This document shows positions 26,685-32,720 of a DNA stretch of 64,000 bases, one piece after another. The notes beneath the pieces were generated by a model that saw only the letters and a list, made by a program, of their open reading frames with translations, made no database searches and had not been told where the DNA came from. Origin of the DNA: Pseudomonas sp. GM18 (GTDB lineage: Bacteria; Pseudomonadota; Gammaproteobacteria; Pseudomonadales; Pseudomonadaceae); NCBI RefSeq assembly GCF_000282195.1, contig NZ_AKJT01000095.1, forward strand, positions 31,421-95,420, written 5' to 3'. Within the stretch, counting starts at the first letter, position 1; every line of letters begins with the position of its first letter. A program made the position numbers and the translations under genes.

Positions 26685-26701
26685 AAGAGGCCAGCACTGA
26701 C

Positions 26702-27283
26702 ATGTCCGAACCTGCAATCAACTCAGCCGCCGGCAGCGACGAATCGCTGCTGGCGCGCTACCGCTCTGGCGAGGGGCCGGCGTTCGAAGTTTTGTACGCC
26801 CGCCACCGCCAGGGCTTGTATCGATTCCTTCTCAGCCTCAGCGGTAAACCTGAACTGGCCGAAGAGGTGTACCAGGAAACCTGGCTGAGCCTGATCCGCA
26901 GCACCAGTCAGCCACAAGGTCGGGCGAACTTTCGTACCTGGCTCTACCAGATTGCCCGCAACCGACTGATCGATCACTGGCGCAAACATGGCATCCACAA
27001 CCCCTTGCACGACAGCTACGACGAACAGGCTCACGCCCTGATCGATGACGCCGCCGACCCCGAACAACTGCTGAGCCTGAGCCGCGACAGCCAACGCCTC
27101 GAAACCGCCCTGCAAACCCTGCCCGCCGACCAACGCGAAGTGTTCCTGCTACGCGCCCACGGCGACCTCGACCTGCCGCAGATCGCCACCCTCACCGAAA
27201 CACCGCTGGAAACCGTTAAAAGCCGCTTGCGCTACGCCCAGCAAAAACTGCGTCGGCTGCTGGCCGAGGAGGTACTGACATGA
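26702..27283 (+). CDS. ECF RNA polymerase sigma factor
   Basis: A 193-residue sigma-70 family factor with region 2 (ARYRSGEGPAFEVLYARHRQGLYRFLL, then TWLSLIR and FRTWLYQIARNRLIDHWR) and region 4 (LQTLPADQREVFLLRAHGDLDLPQIATLTETPLETVKSRLRYA). The ATG at 26702 is preferred; a GTG at 26681 overlapping the vWA stop is possible. The following gene, overlapping by 4 bp, probably encodes its anti-sigma factor. Confidence 0.9.
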   Translation: MSEPAINSAAGSDESLLARYRSGEGPAFEVLYARHRQGLYRFLLSLSGKPELAEEVYQETWLSLIRSTSQPQGRANFRTWLYQIARNRLIDHWRKHGIHNPLHDSYDEQAHALIDDAADPEQLLSLSRDSQRLETALQTLPADQREVFLLRAHGDLDLPQIATLTETPLETVKSRLRYAQQKLRRLLAEEVLT

Positions 27284-27900
27284 CTGACGCCAAACAAACA
27301 CCGTCATCGCCCGACGATGAAATGCTCAAGCATTTTCGCGATCACAGCAGCGGCGAACCACCGGCGCATCTCGACGCCTTCATCCTCGCCACCGCCCACC
27401 GCGAAGCCCCCGCGCCGAAGCCGAACCTGTGGCAACGCTGGCTCCGCGCCTGCCAACAGCCCCGTTGGCAAGTGGCATTCGCCAGCCTCGTCGGCGTCGC
27501 GCTGATGCTGGCACTGGTGCAACGCACGCCGGAACAACTGCCGAGTTACGATTTCGCGCCTGCGCCCAAAGCGTCCGCACCGGTTGCCAAACAGGAAGCC
27601 GCTGCCCGCTCCCAGGCCGCACCGGCCGAGGCTTTGTCCGCGCCCGCACCGGCTGCGCCCATGGCGGACTATGCTGCACCGATGCAGCGCGAGTCGATCA
27701 ACAGCGAAATGGCCGACGAAGCCAAACTCAGCAAACGCGCCGCCGCGCCGGCCAAGTCACTGGATGATCAATTACGTGAAGTGATACGCCTGCAAGAGGC
27801 CGGACAAACCCAAGCCGCCGACGCGCTGATGACGACATTGCACACGCGCTTTCCCAAGGAAAACCTCGCGGCCAAACTCAAGGATTTGCAGAAAAAATGA
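27280..27900 (+). CDS. Anti-sigma factor-like membrane protein
   Basis: The 206-residue protein has a short cytoplasmic N terminus, one membrane helix (about 68-86) and a long Ala/Pro-rich periplasmic region with a helical end. That layout and its 4-bp overlap with the ECF sigma gene suggest an anti-sigma factor. No zinc-binding HxxxCxxC motif is visible, so the call is by context. Confidence 0.65.
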   Translation: MTDAKQTPSSPDDEMLKHFRDHSSGEPPAHLDAFILATAHREAPAPKPNLWQRWLRACQQPRWQVAFASLVGVALMLALVQRTPEQLPSYDFAPAPKASAPVAKQEAAARSQAAPAEALSAPAPAAPMADYAAPMQRESINSEMADEAKLSKRAAAPAKSLDDQLREVIRLQEAGQTQAADALMTTLHTRFPKENLAAKLKDLQKK

Positions 27901-27980
27901 GCTGAACAGCGGTCGACGATTTGGCAACAACCCCCGAAAGCGCGCACTATCAGCCTATAGCCGATGCGTTGGAGGATGCC

Positions 27981-28187
27981 GTGGCCCAAAAAATCGACCG
28001 CATCGCCCAAATGCTCAACTGCCCGGTGAAGGGTGAGGAACTGCGGCGAGCAGTGACTGAGAGTCGTAAGGAGTTTCTTCTGGCGAAGCAGGCAGAAGAA
28101 GGTCTTGAGGAAGACGTTCTTGATGATGAGTTGATTGAGGACGAAGAGGATGATGAGTACGACGAGTTTGATTGGACGACAGAATGA
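27981..28187 (+). CDS. Small acidic conserved-type protein
   Basis: A 68-residue protein with a basic N-terminal helix (AQKIDRIAQML, ELRRAV, SRKEFLLAKQ) and a strongly acidic tail (about 25 Asp/Glu in the last 30 residues). I chose the GTG at 27981 because GGAGG lies five bases upstream; an earlier TTG at 27921 lacks a ribosome site. Family not recognised. A terminator follows at once. Confidence 0.6.
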   Translation: MAQKIDRIAQMLNCPVKGEELRRAVTESRKEFLLAKQAEEGLEEDVLDDELIEDEEDDEYDEFDWTTE

Positions 28188-28212
28188 AAAAACCGCTTTG
28201 GCGGTTTTTTGT
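28187..28212 (+). terminator. Rho-independent terminator
   Basis: AAAAAACCGC-TTTG-GCGGTTTTTT, symmetric, so it could act on both strands; it directly follows the small acidic protein gene. Confidence 0.85.
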
Positions 28213-28298
28213 CATTGATAAATGCTGTTTGACCTTGAGTCCATCCAGGCGTGTTTTACGCAACAGGTGTAGGGGGCGGTAGCAGCAACGCCGCTGAT

Positions 28299-28375
28299 TA
28301 CCCAAGAAACTACCCAAGAAACCGCCCAAGAAACTACCCAAGAACTACGTAAGAACTACCCAAGAACTACCCAGA
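28299..28375. repeat. Short tandem repeat of TACCCAAGAA(A)C
   Basis: Three 12-bp units (28299-28334, TACCCAAGAAAC type) are followed by three 11-bp units (28335-28367, TACCCAAGAAC type) and a partial seventh. The change from 12 to 11 bp shows it is not a coding repeat. Confidence 0.85.
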
Positions 28376-28457
28376 AAATGTTGTGAGGTAAGGCGATGAG
28401 CATCGGCAGCGACTGGTTCATCCGCACGCGGCTGACCTGAAACGAGTCAGCGATTTG

Positions 28458-28482
28458 AACCGTCAAGTTTTCCTTGACGGTT
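28458..28482. other. 10-bp hairpin AACCGTCAAG/CTTGACGGTT
   Basis: Perfect 10-bp arms around TTTTC in a gene-free stretch (28213-28640). No T run follows, so it is not an obvious terminator. The rest of this stretch holds the tandem repeat and the CCCCTG terminator, and I see no convincing gene. Confidence 0.5.
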
Positions 28483-28561
28483 GCCTCTGCCTTGACTGGA
28501 TCACCAGTGCCTACCGGCAGTTGACGAGAAGTCCTCAACGCTTACAATCGCCCACAACACG

Positions 28562-28611
28562 GCCCCTGTCGGTTGATGCGCTTCGGCGCTGAGACTGCTC
28601 AGGGGTTTTTT
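28562..28611 (+). terminator. Long-stem terminator-like hairpin
   Basis: CCCCTG pairs with CAGGGG around an inner GCGC-TTCG-GCGC hairpin and is followed by six T. No annotated gene ends just before it on the plus strand, so it may end an unseen small transcript. Confidence 0.5.
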
Positions 28612-28640
28612 ATTGCTTGGGATTTCTCCGCCTTACCAAT

Positions 28641-28769
28641 CGCGTTGGGTCCCGGGTACGCTTTGAGCTGAACGGTATGGTCGGCACCTTTCATCGACCA
28701 CACCCGGACAAAGAAGCAAAGCCCTGCCAGGTTCGCGCTTTCCTTGAGCAATCAGGAGTCACCGCATGA
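28641..28769 (+). pseudogene. Remnant of a HicA-family toxin gene
   Basis: This frame reads RVGSRVRFELNG, GTFHRPHPDKEAK, CQVRAFLEQSGVTA and then stop. It matches the C-terminal half of HicA toxins (GSRV.F..NG, HRPHP.KEA, VREFLE..GV), including the catalytic-type histidine region. There is no start codon or N-terminal half: upstream the frame passes into the terminator-like hairpin and hits a stop at 28590. About three residues are also missing just before VRAFLE. The stop overlaps the HicB start as ATGA, as in intact hicAB operons. Identification is from memory of the family pattern. Confidence 0.7.
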
Positions 28770-28951
28770 ACGTAATGAATTACAAAGGCTATGCCGCCAG
28801 AATTGAGTACAGCGAGGAAGATGGCCTGTTTGTCGGCCATATTGCTGATATCAGAGATGTCGTTGGGTTTCATGGCGAGTCAGCACAGGAGCTTCGAAAT
28901 GCTTTTGAAGAGGCCGTCACTGATTATCTGGATACTTGCGCCAAGCTCTGA
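28766..28951 (+). CDS. HicB-like antitoxin, truncated
   Basis: The 61-residue product is the N-terminal HicB domain (NYKGYAARIEYSEEDGLFVGHIADI, VGFHGES, ELRNAFEEAVTDYLDTCAK). Full HicB antitoxins continue with a ribbon-helix-helix or HTH DNA-binding part of 40-70 residues, which is lost here by a stop right after CAKL; the other frames downstream do not restore it. With the upstream hicA reduced to a fragment, this is a decayed toxin-antitoxin pair. It may still be translated from GGAG nine bases upstream of the ATG. Confidence 0.75.
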   Translation: MNVMNYKGYAARIEYSEEDGLFVGHIADIRDVVGFHGESAQELRNAFEEAVTDYLDTCAKL

Positions 28952-29107
28952 CGAAGACTGGGCGCATGCCTGACCACTGCCATTGCACGGCTATGCAGTT
29001 TTATGAGTGGTAGGACGCCCAGAAATCAGCATCAACACGCCTCCACTCACATCTGACAGTTTTGGAGGCCCCGAAAAATCGGGGCGCATTTCAAGGGTGA
29101 GTTGCCG

Positions 29108-29401
29108 TTATTCTGCGGCTTGTTGCGTCGCCGTCTGCGGTGGTTGCGTCAGCACTTTCACCACATCATCAATCACTGCCTTACTCATCGCAGTCAGATA
29201 ATGCGCGGCCCACGCGTGGCGATCGGTGTCTTTTGCGTAGGCTGCATCCTCGGCAAACGACTTGGCCAGGAACAACAGGTCGGACGCCTGCGCCAATGCT
29301 TTGCTAATAGGCACCCCAGCGCTGACACGAAACAGCGGATCGTCTGCACAGTAGAGGCAGGGCGTGAAACCGATGGTTTTTGCTTCTGAGTGTTCAGTCA
29401 T
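29108..29401 (-). CDS. DUF3077 family small protein
   Basis: A 97-residue protein with the DUF3077 pattern (FRVSAGVPISKALAQASDLLFLAKSFAEDAAY, DRHAWAAHYLTAMSKAVIDDVVKVL). Its function is unknown; such genes are frequent and often multicopy in Pseudomonas. GGAGGT lies five bases before the ATG. The start overlaps (ATGA) a 31-codon upstream frame, and a highly structured leader lies further upstream. Confidence 0.8.
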   Translation of the reverse strand: MTEHSEAKTIGFTPCLYCADDPLFRVSAGVPISKALAQASDLLFLAKSFAEDAAYAKDTDRHAWAAHYLTAMSKAVIDDVVKVLTQPPQTATQQAAE

Positions 29402-29493
29402 TTACCACCTCCATTGACGGAGGTGTGGTGAGGGCGCGATTCGAAATCGCGGTGAGGGATAAGCCTAATTTCGTACGGATTTACATTGCGCAT
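29398..29493 (-). CDS. 31-residue upstream ORF translationally coupled to DUF3077
   Basis: ATG at 29493 is preceded by AAGGAG with seven bases of spacing, the best ribosome site in this area. The product begins MRNVNPYEIRLIPHRDFE and ends NGGGK; its stop TGA overlaps the ATG of the DUF3077 gene. No family is recognised. The Shine-Dalgarno lies inside a hairpin (29499-29517), so this ORF may be the switch point for the leader RNA. It could be a leader peptide and not a functional protein. Confidence 0.55.
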   Translation of the reverse strand: MRNVNPYEIRLIPHRDFESRPHHTSVNGGGK

Positions 29494-29498
29494 GGTCT

Positions 29499-29621
29499 AG
29501 CTCCTTGACGAGGAACTGCCACTTTTTCGTTACCAAGCGAATGGGTGGCAGCTGTGCGCAGGTTGGTAAACCGGGAGTCAAGGAATCCGGCACGCCCGAA
29601 GACGTCCCACGCACAGCCGCC
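29499..29621 (-). ncRNA. Structured leader RNA, copy A (cis-regulatory candidate)
   Basis: Read on the minus strand, 5' to 3': a 12-bp closing helix GGCGGCTGTGCG (29621-29610) with CGCACAGCTGCC (29558-29547, one G-U pair); inside it a hairpin of five pairs closed by a cUUCGg tetraloop (29605-29592) and a CCGG/CCGG hairpin (about 29590-29571). TTACCAA (29569-29563) then pairs with TTGGTAA (29536-29530), crossing the closing helix as a pseudoknot. After a conserved CGAAAA.GTG stretch, AGTTCCT/AGGAGCT (29517-29499) masks the Shine-Dalgarno of the 31-codon ORF. A second copy at 60750-60876 keeps all of this with compensatory changes. Confidence 0.7.
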
Positions 29622-29686
29622 ATAACTCAAAATTGCGGGCGTAAAAAAAGCACCTGCAATTCTTAATGGGGGCGCTGTTGCGCTTA

Positions 29687-29773
29687 ACTCTCGGGTTACC
29701 AAGCCCGGTCGCTGAATTGGCAGCGACGGCGGAAGGGTATCGCGCAGGCTGATCTCCTGCAACCTCCGAGAGT
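29687..29773. other. Three-way-junction-like inverted repeat set
   Basis: ACTCTCGG (29687-29694) pairs with CCGAGAGT (29766-29773) and encloses two hairpins: GTCGCTG/CAGCGAC (29708-29727) and GCAGG/CCTGC (29744-29760). The coding strand is unclear. It lies beside the DUF3077 leader and may be part of a longer structured transcript. Confidence 0.5.
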
Positions 29774-29785
29774 CGTAGGTTTTTT

Positions 29786-29820
29786 CTTCAGAATCAGCCG
29801 GAAGAGGGATGATTCTGAAG
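29786..29820. other. 11-bp perfect hairpin CTTCAGAATCA/TGATTCTGAAG
   Basis: Perfect arms 29786-29796 and 29810-29820 with a 13-nt purine-rich loop, immediately after a run of T that follows the three-way set. Confidence 0.6.
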
Positions 29821-29860
29821 GAGGCGACGTCGAGGACGATAAGGTCTTGACCGGGGGACA

Positions 29861-29890
29861 GAACGCAAAAACAGTTTCGGCGTTTTTTTA
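29861..29890 (+). terminator. Terminator-like hairpin
   Basis: AACGC (29862-29866) and GCGTT (29880-29884) followed by TTTTT on the plus strand. It would end a plus-strand transcript carrying the structures at 29687-29820, none of which encodes a convincing protein. Confidence 0.5.
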
Positions 29891-29897
29891 TCAGTAG

Positions 29898-29924
29898 CAG
29901 TTGTTCGGTTAAACCGAACAACTG
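29898..29924. promoter_or_regulatory. 13-bp perfect palindrome (one-base centre)
   Basis: CAGTTGTTCGGTT and AACCGAACAACTG flank a single A. With no loop it cannot be a good RNA hairpin, so it is better read as a protein-binding operator or recombination site about 100 bp upstream of the small membrane protein gene. Confidence 0.5.
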
Positions 29925-30022
29925 CATTCTCAAGTAGCTCGCCCGGCATGGCAGCAGTGGCGTTCTGCTGCTATACAGCACAAGAGCATACTCAGTGCCT
30001 CGTCAAATAAAAGGAGTTCACG

Positions 30023-30463
30023 ATGAAGGTTCTTGCAGGGTTGGTCGGAGGTTTAATATTAGCCATTCTTGTTTCGATGCTCGTAGTTATCGCAATCGCA
30101 GCATCGCCAAGTGTTAGCGGATTGAAAGGAGCCATTGCTTTCTTCGTAACATGGATCATTGCAGTAGCTATAGCTGTTTACGCTCCCACTCCTGGCAAGG
30201 CATGGCGTCGACTTCTAATCGCCTCAGGCATCGCTGCATTCATGCTCCCCTTATCCGGTATCATTTTCACGGGTAGCCATATCGCCACCATTAGTGGTGC
30301 TCACTCGGGCGCGGAAGCGGCAGGAGCAGCTATCGGTGGCACCTTGGTGAGTGGTTTTCTAGGGTTTGTTGGCTTCTTCCTAGGAGTGATCTTCCTCATC
30401 ATCGGCTTGTTAGTGGGGCGAGATAAGCAAATCGTCTACATTCAGCCGCCACCAAATTCATAA
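30023..30463 (+). CDS. Small hypothetical integral membrane protein
   Basis: A 146-residue protein with four predicted membrane helices (about 4-26, 38-54, 64-82, 107-132) and a short cytoplasmic tail. AAGGAG lies six bases before the ATG. Codon use is visibly more AT-rich than in neighbouring genes, which suits recent acquisition. I recognise no family. Confidence 0.65.
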   Translation: MKVLAGLVGGLILAILVSMLVVIAIAASPSVSGLKGAIAFFVTWIIAVAIAVYAPTPGKAWRRLLIASGIAAFMLPLSGIIFTGSHIATISGAHSGAEAAGAAIGGTLVSGFLGFVGFFLGVIFLIIGLLVGRDKQIVYIQPPPNS

Positions 30464-30629
30464 ACAGGTCCAATTGAAGGCCGCTCCTCTACGATTTTTT
30501 GTTTTGTATCGAGAATCGAGCCTTCGAAGCGATAAGCGTCGGCATTTTCAAGAGTGATTGCCGATATTTTTCTTGCCGGTCGGATGCGGCACGCCAACTC
30601 CAGCCAGACGCCCTAAATGCAGCACCCAC

Positions 30630-30662
30630 AAAAAAGCCCCAGACCCAACGGCCTGAGGCTTT
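30630..30662 (-). terminator. Terminator of tRNA-Arg
   Basis: On the minus strand, AGCCTCAG ... CTGGGGCT is followed by TTTTT, 15 bases after the tRNA end. Confidence 0.75.
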
Positions 30663-30676
30663 CTAGTTTCTACATA

Positions 30677-30753
30677 TGGTGCACCAGGCGGGATTCGAAC
30701 CCACGACCCCTGCCTTCGGAGGGCAGTACTCTATCCAGCTGAGCTACTGGTGC
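30677..30753 (-). tRNA. tRNA-Arg (CCG anticodon)
   Basis: The minus strand folds as a full cloverleaf of 77 nt: acceptor GCACCAG/CTGGTGC, D arm with AGCTCAGCTGGATAGAG, anticodon stem CTGCC/GGCAG with loop CTCCGAA (anticodon CCG), T arm GTGGGTTCGAATCCCGC, and an encoded 3' ACCA. Its 3' end faces the accessory strip at 28.2-30.6 kb. Confidence 0.97.
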
Positions 30754-31101
30754 AATGCGGGCGCCATGATACTCATATGCGCTGCGGGCGTCCATGCTGC
30801 TGAATCGCCTGCGTTTTTCCAAAGCGTAACCTACGGTTGCTACGCTGATCCGAAAAAATAGGCAAATGCGGCGTTTTCGTTCTTTTTTTCGAACAGCCTA
30901 TTGTCCTTTACCCCCTTTGATCCTAGGATTCGTTTGAGATTTCAAACGCTCTTGTCTGGGTGCTGAACCGCACGAGTTCGATCAGTGCGCTATTTATGTG
31001 CTTCAGCCCGGTGAATGATTTCCCTGACGGCAGCCTATAAGGCGCCTTTCTACAATCATAATTCGCTCCGCGTCAGCGCGGTGCTGTTAAGGAAAGCCGA
31101 C

Positions 31102-32544
31102 ATGCAGCTTAAAGACACCCAGTTGTTCCGCCAGCAAGCCTTTATCGATGGCGCTTGGGTCGATGCGGACAACGGTCTGACGATCAAGGTCAATAACCCG
31201 GCAACGGGCGAAATTCTGGGCACTGTGCCGAAAATGGGCGCTGCCGAAACCCGCCGTGCGATTGAAGCCGCTGATAAAGCGCTGCCGGCCTGGCGTGCAC
31301 TGACCGCCAAGGAGCGCGCGAACAAGCTGCGTCGCTGGTTCGAGCTGATCATCGAGAACCAGGATGACCTGGCTCGCCTGATGACTCTGGAGCAGGGCAA
31401 GCCATTGGCTGAAGCCAAGGGCGAGATCGTTTACGCCGCTTCCTTTATCGAGTGGTTCGCCGAAGAAGCCAAGCGCGTTTACGGTGACGTGATTCCGGGC
31501 CACCAGCCAGACAAGCGCCTGATCGTGATCAAGCAGCCAATCGGCGTGACCGCTGCCATCACCCCGTGGAACTTCCCGGCCGCGATGATCACCCGTAAAG
31601 CCGGCCCGGCCCTGGCCGCCGGTTGCACCATGGTGCTCAAGCCTGCTTCGCAAACCCCGTTTTCCGCGTTCGCCCTGGCTGAACTGGCTCAGCGTGCCGG
31701 TATTCCGAACGGCGTGTTCAGCGTGGTGACCGGCAGCGCCGGCGACATCGGCAGCGAGCTGACCGGCAACCCGATCGTGCGCAAACTGTCGTTCACCGGC
31801 TCGACCGAAATCGGTCGTCAGTTGATGACCGAGTGCGCCAAGGACATCAAGAAGGTCTCGCTGGAACTGGGCGGCAACGCGCCGTTCATCGTGTTCGACG
31901 ACGCAGACCTGGATAAGGCCGTCGAAGGCGCGATCATTTCCAAGTACCGCAACAACGGCCAGACCTGCGTCTGCGCCAACCGCCTGTACATTCAGGATTC
32001 GGTGTACGACGCGTTCGCCGAGAAGCTGAAAGTGGCCGTGGCCAAACTCAAGATCGGCAACGGTCTGGAAGACGGCACCACCACTGGCCCGCTGATCGAC
32101 GAAAAAGCCGTGGCCAAGGTTCAAGAGCACATTGCTGACGCCGTCGGCAAAGGCGCTACCGTGCTGGCGGGTGGCAAGAGCATGCAAGGCAACTTCTTCG
32201 AGCCGACCATTCTGACCAACGTGCCGAACAACGCGGCCGTGGCCAAGGAAGAAACCTTCGGTCCGTTGGCGCCACTGTTCCGCTTCAAAGACGAAGCCGA
32301 CGTGATCGCGATGTCCAACGACACCGAGTTCGGTCTGGCCTCGTACTTCTATGCTCGTGACCTGGGCCGTGTGTTCCGTGTGGCTGAAGCCCTGGAATAC
32401 GGCATGGTCGGCGTCAACACCGGGTTGATCTCCAACGAAGTCGCGCCGTTCGGCGGCATCAAGGCGTCGGGCCTGGGCCGTGAAGGCTCCAAGTACGGCA
32501 TCGAAGATTACCTGGAAATCAAATACCTCTGCCTGGGTATCTGA
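31102..32544 (+). CDS. gabD: NADP-dependent succinate-semialdehyde dehydrogenase GabD
   Basis: The 480-residue enzyme oxidises succinate semialdehyde to succinate, the second step of GABA breakdown. It shows the ALDH motifs TPWNFPAAMITRK, FTGSTEIGRQL, the general base motif LELGGNAPFIVFDDADLDKAVEG, the catalytic cysteine in NNGQTCVCANR and KEETFGPLAPLFRF. The ATG at 31102 (AAGGA upstream) gives the exact family length; the frame is open 29 codons further upstream without support. gabT follows. Confidence 0.95.
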   Translation: MQLKDTQLFRQQAFIDGAWVDADNGLTIKVNNPATGEILGTVPKMGAAETRRAIEAADKALPAWRALTAKERANKLRRWFELIIENQDDLARLMTLEQGKPLAEAKGEIVYAASFIEWFAEEAKRVYGDVIPGHQPDKRLIVIKQPIGVTAAITPWNFPAAMITRKAGPALAAGCTMVLKPASQTPFSAFALAELAQRAGIPNGVFSVVTGSAGDIGSELTGNPIVRKLSFTGSTEIGRQLMTECAKDIKKVSLELGGNAPFIVFDDADLDKAVEGAIISKYRNNGQTCVCANRLYIQDSVYDAFAEKLKVAVAKLKIGNGLEDGTTTGPLIDEKAVAKVQEHIADAVGKGATVLAGGKSMQGNFFEPTILTNVPNNAAVAKEETFGPLAPLFRFKDEADVIAMSNDTEFGLASYFYARDLGRVFRVAEALEYGMVGVNTGLISNEVAPFGGIKASGLGREGSKYGIEDYLEIKYLCLGI

Positions 32545-32559
32545 GTCCAATTGCTTCAA

Positions 32560-32708
32560 GCGCAAAGGGCACGAGAGCGCTGTCCCTTTGCGCGCTTCAA
32601 ACGGAATTTTCTCTGTGGCCGGGAACGCTGCGGCAGTCGATCATCGCATGCTGCCGTAGTTGCTTCCCCGCCGCTTAATCCTTGAACCACGCCGACCGAT
32701 GAGCGGCG
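32560..32708 (+). ncRNA. Structured gabD-gabT intergenic segment (gabT RNA motif candidate)
   Basis: The intergenic region holds a strong stem GCGCAAAGGG/CCCTTTGCGC (32560-32593), a GCGGCAG/CTGCCGT hairpin (about 32630-32658) and a CGCCG/GCGGCG hairpin (about 32692-32708) next to the gabT ribosome site. A gabT RNA motif has been described upstream of gabT in Pseudomonas; position and structure fit, but I cannot check the consensus. Confidence 0.55.
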
Positions 32709-32720
32709 AATGAGGAATGT

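Noticed and set aside
28299..28375. A CRISPR array
   Set aside because: Units of 11-12 bp are contiguous with no spacers; no cas genes are present. No CRISPR seen anywhere in the window.
28356..28538. A 60-codon minus-strand frame in the gap after the small acidic protein
   Set aside because: It spans the tandem repeat end and a 10-bp hairpin and has no ribosome site.
28791..28973. An alternative frame that might continue hicB after its stop
   Set aside because: The extra residues do not resemble the C-terminal part of HicB, so a simple frameshift does not explain the truncation.
29481..29981. A 166-codon minus-strand frame through the structured region
   Set aside because: It runs through the hairpins and the leader RNA, its composition is unlike a protein and it has no ribosome site; the RNA reading explains the region better.
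28213..30676. A duplicated tRNA-Arg 3' end as an island attachment site
   Set aside because: I found only an 8-bp match (GATTCGAA near 29436), too short to be an attachment repeat.
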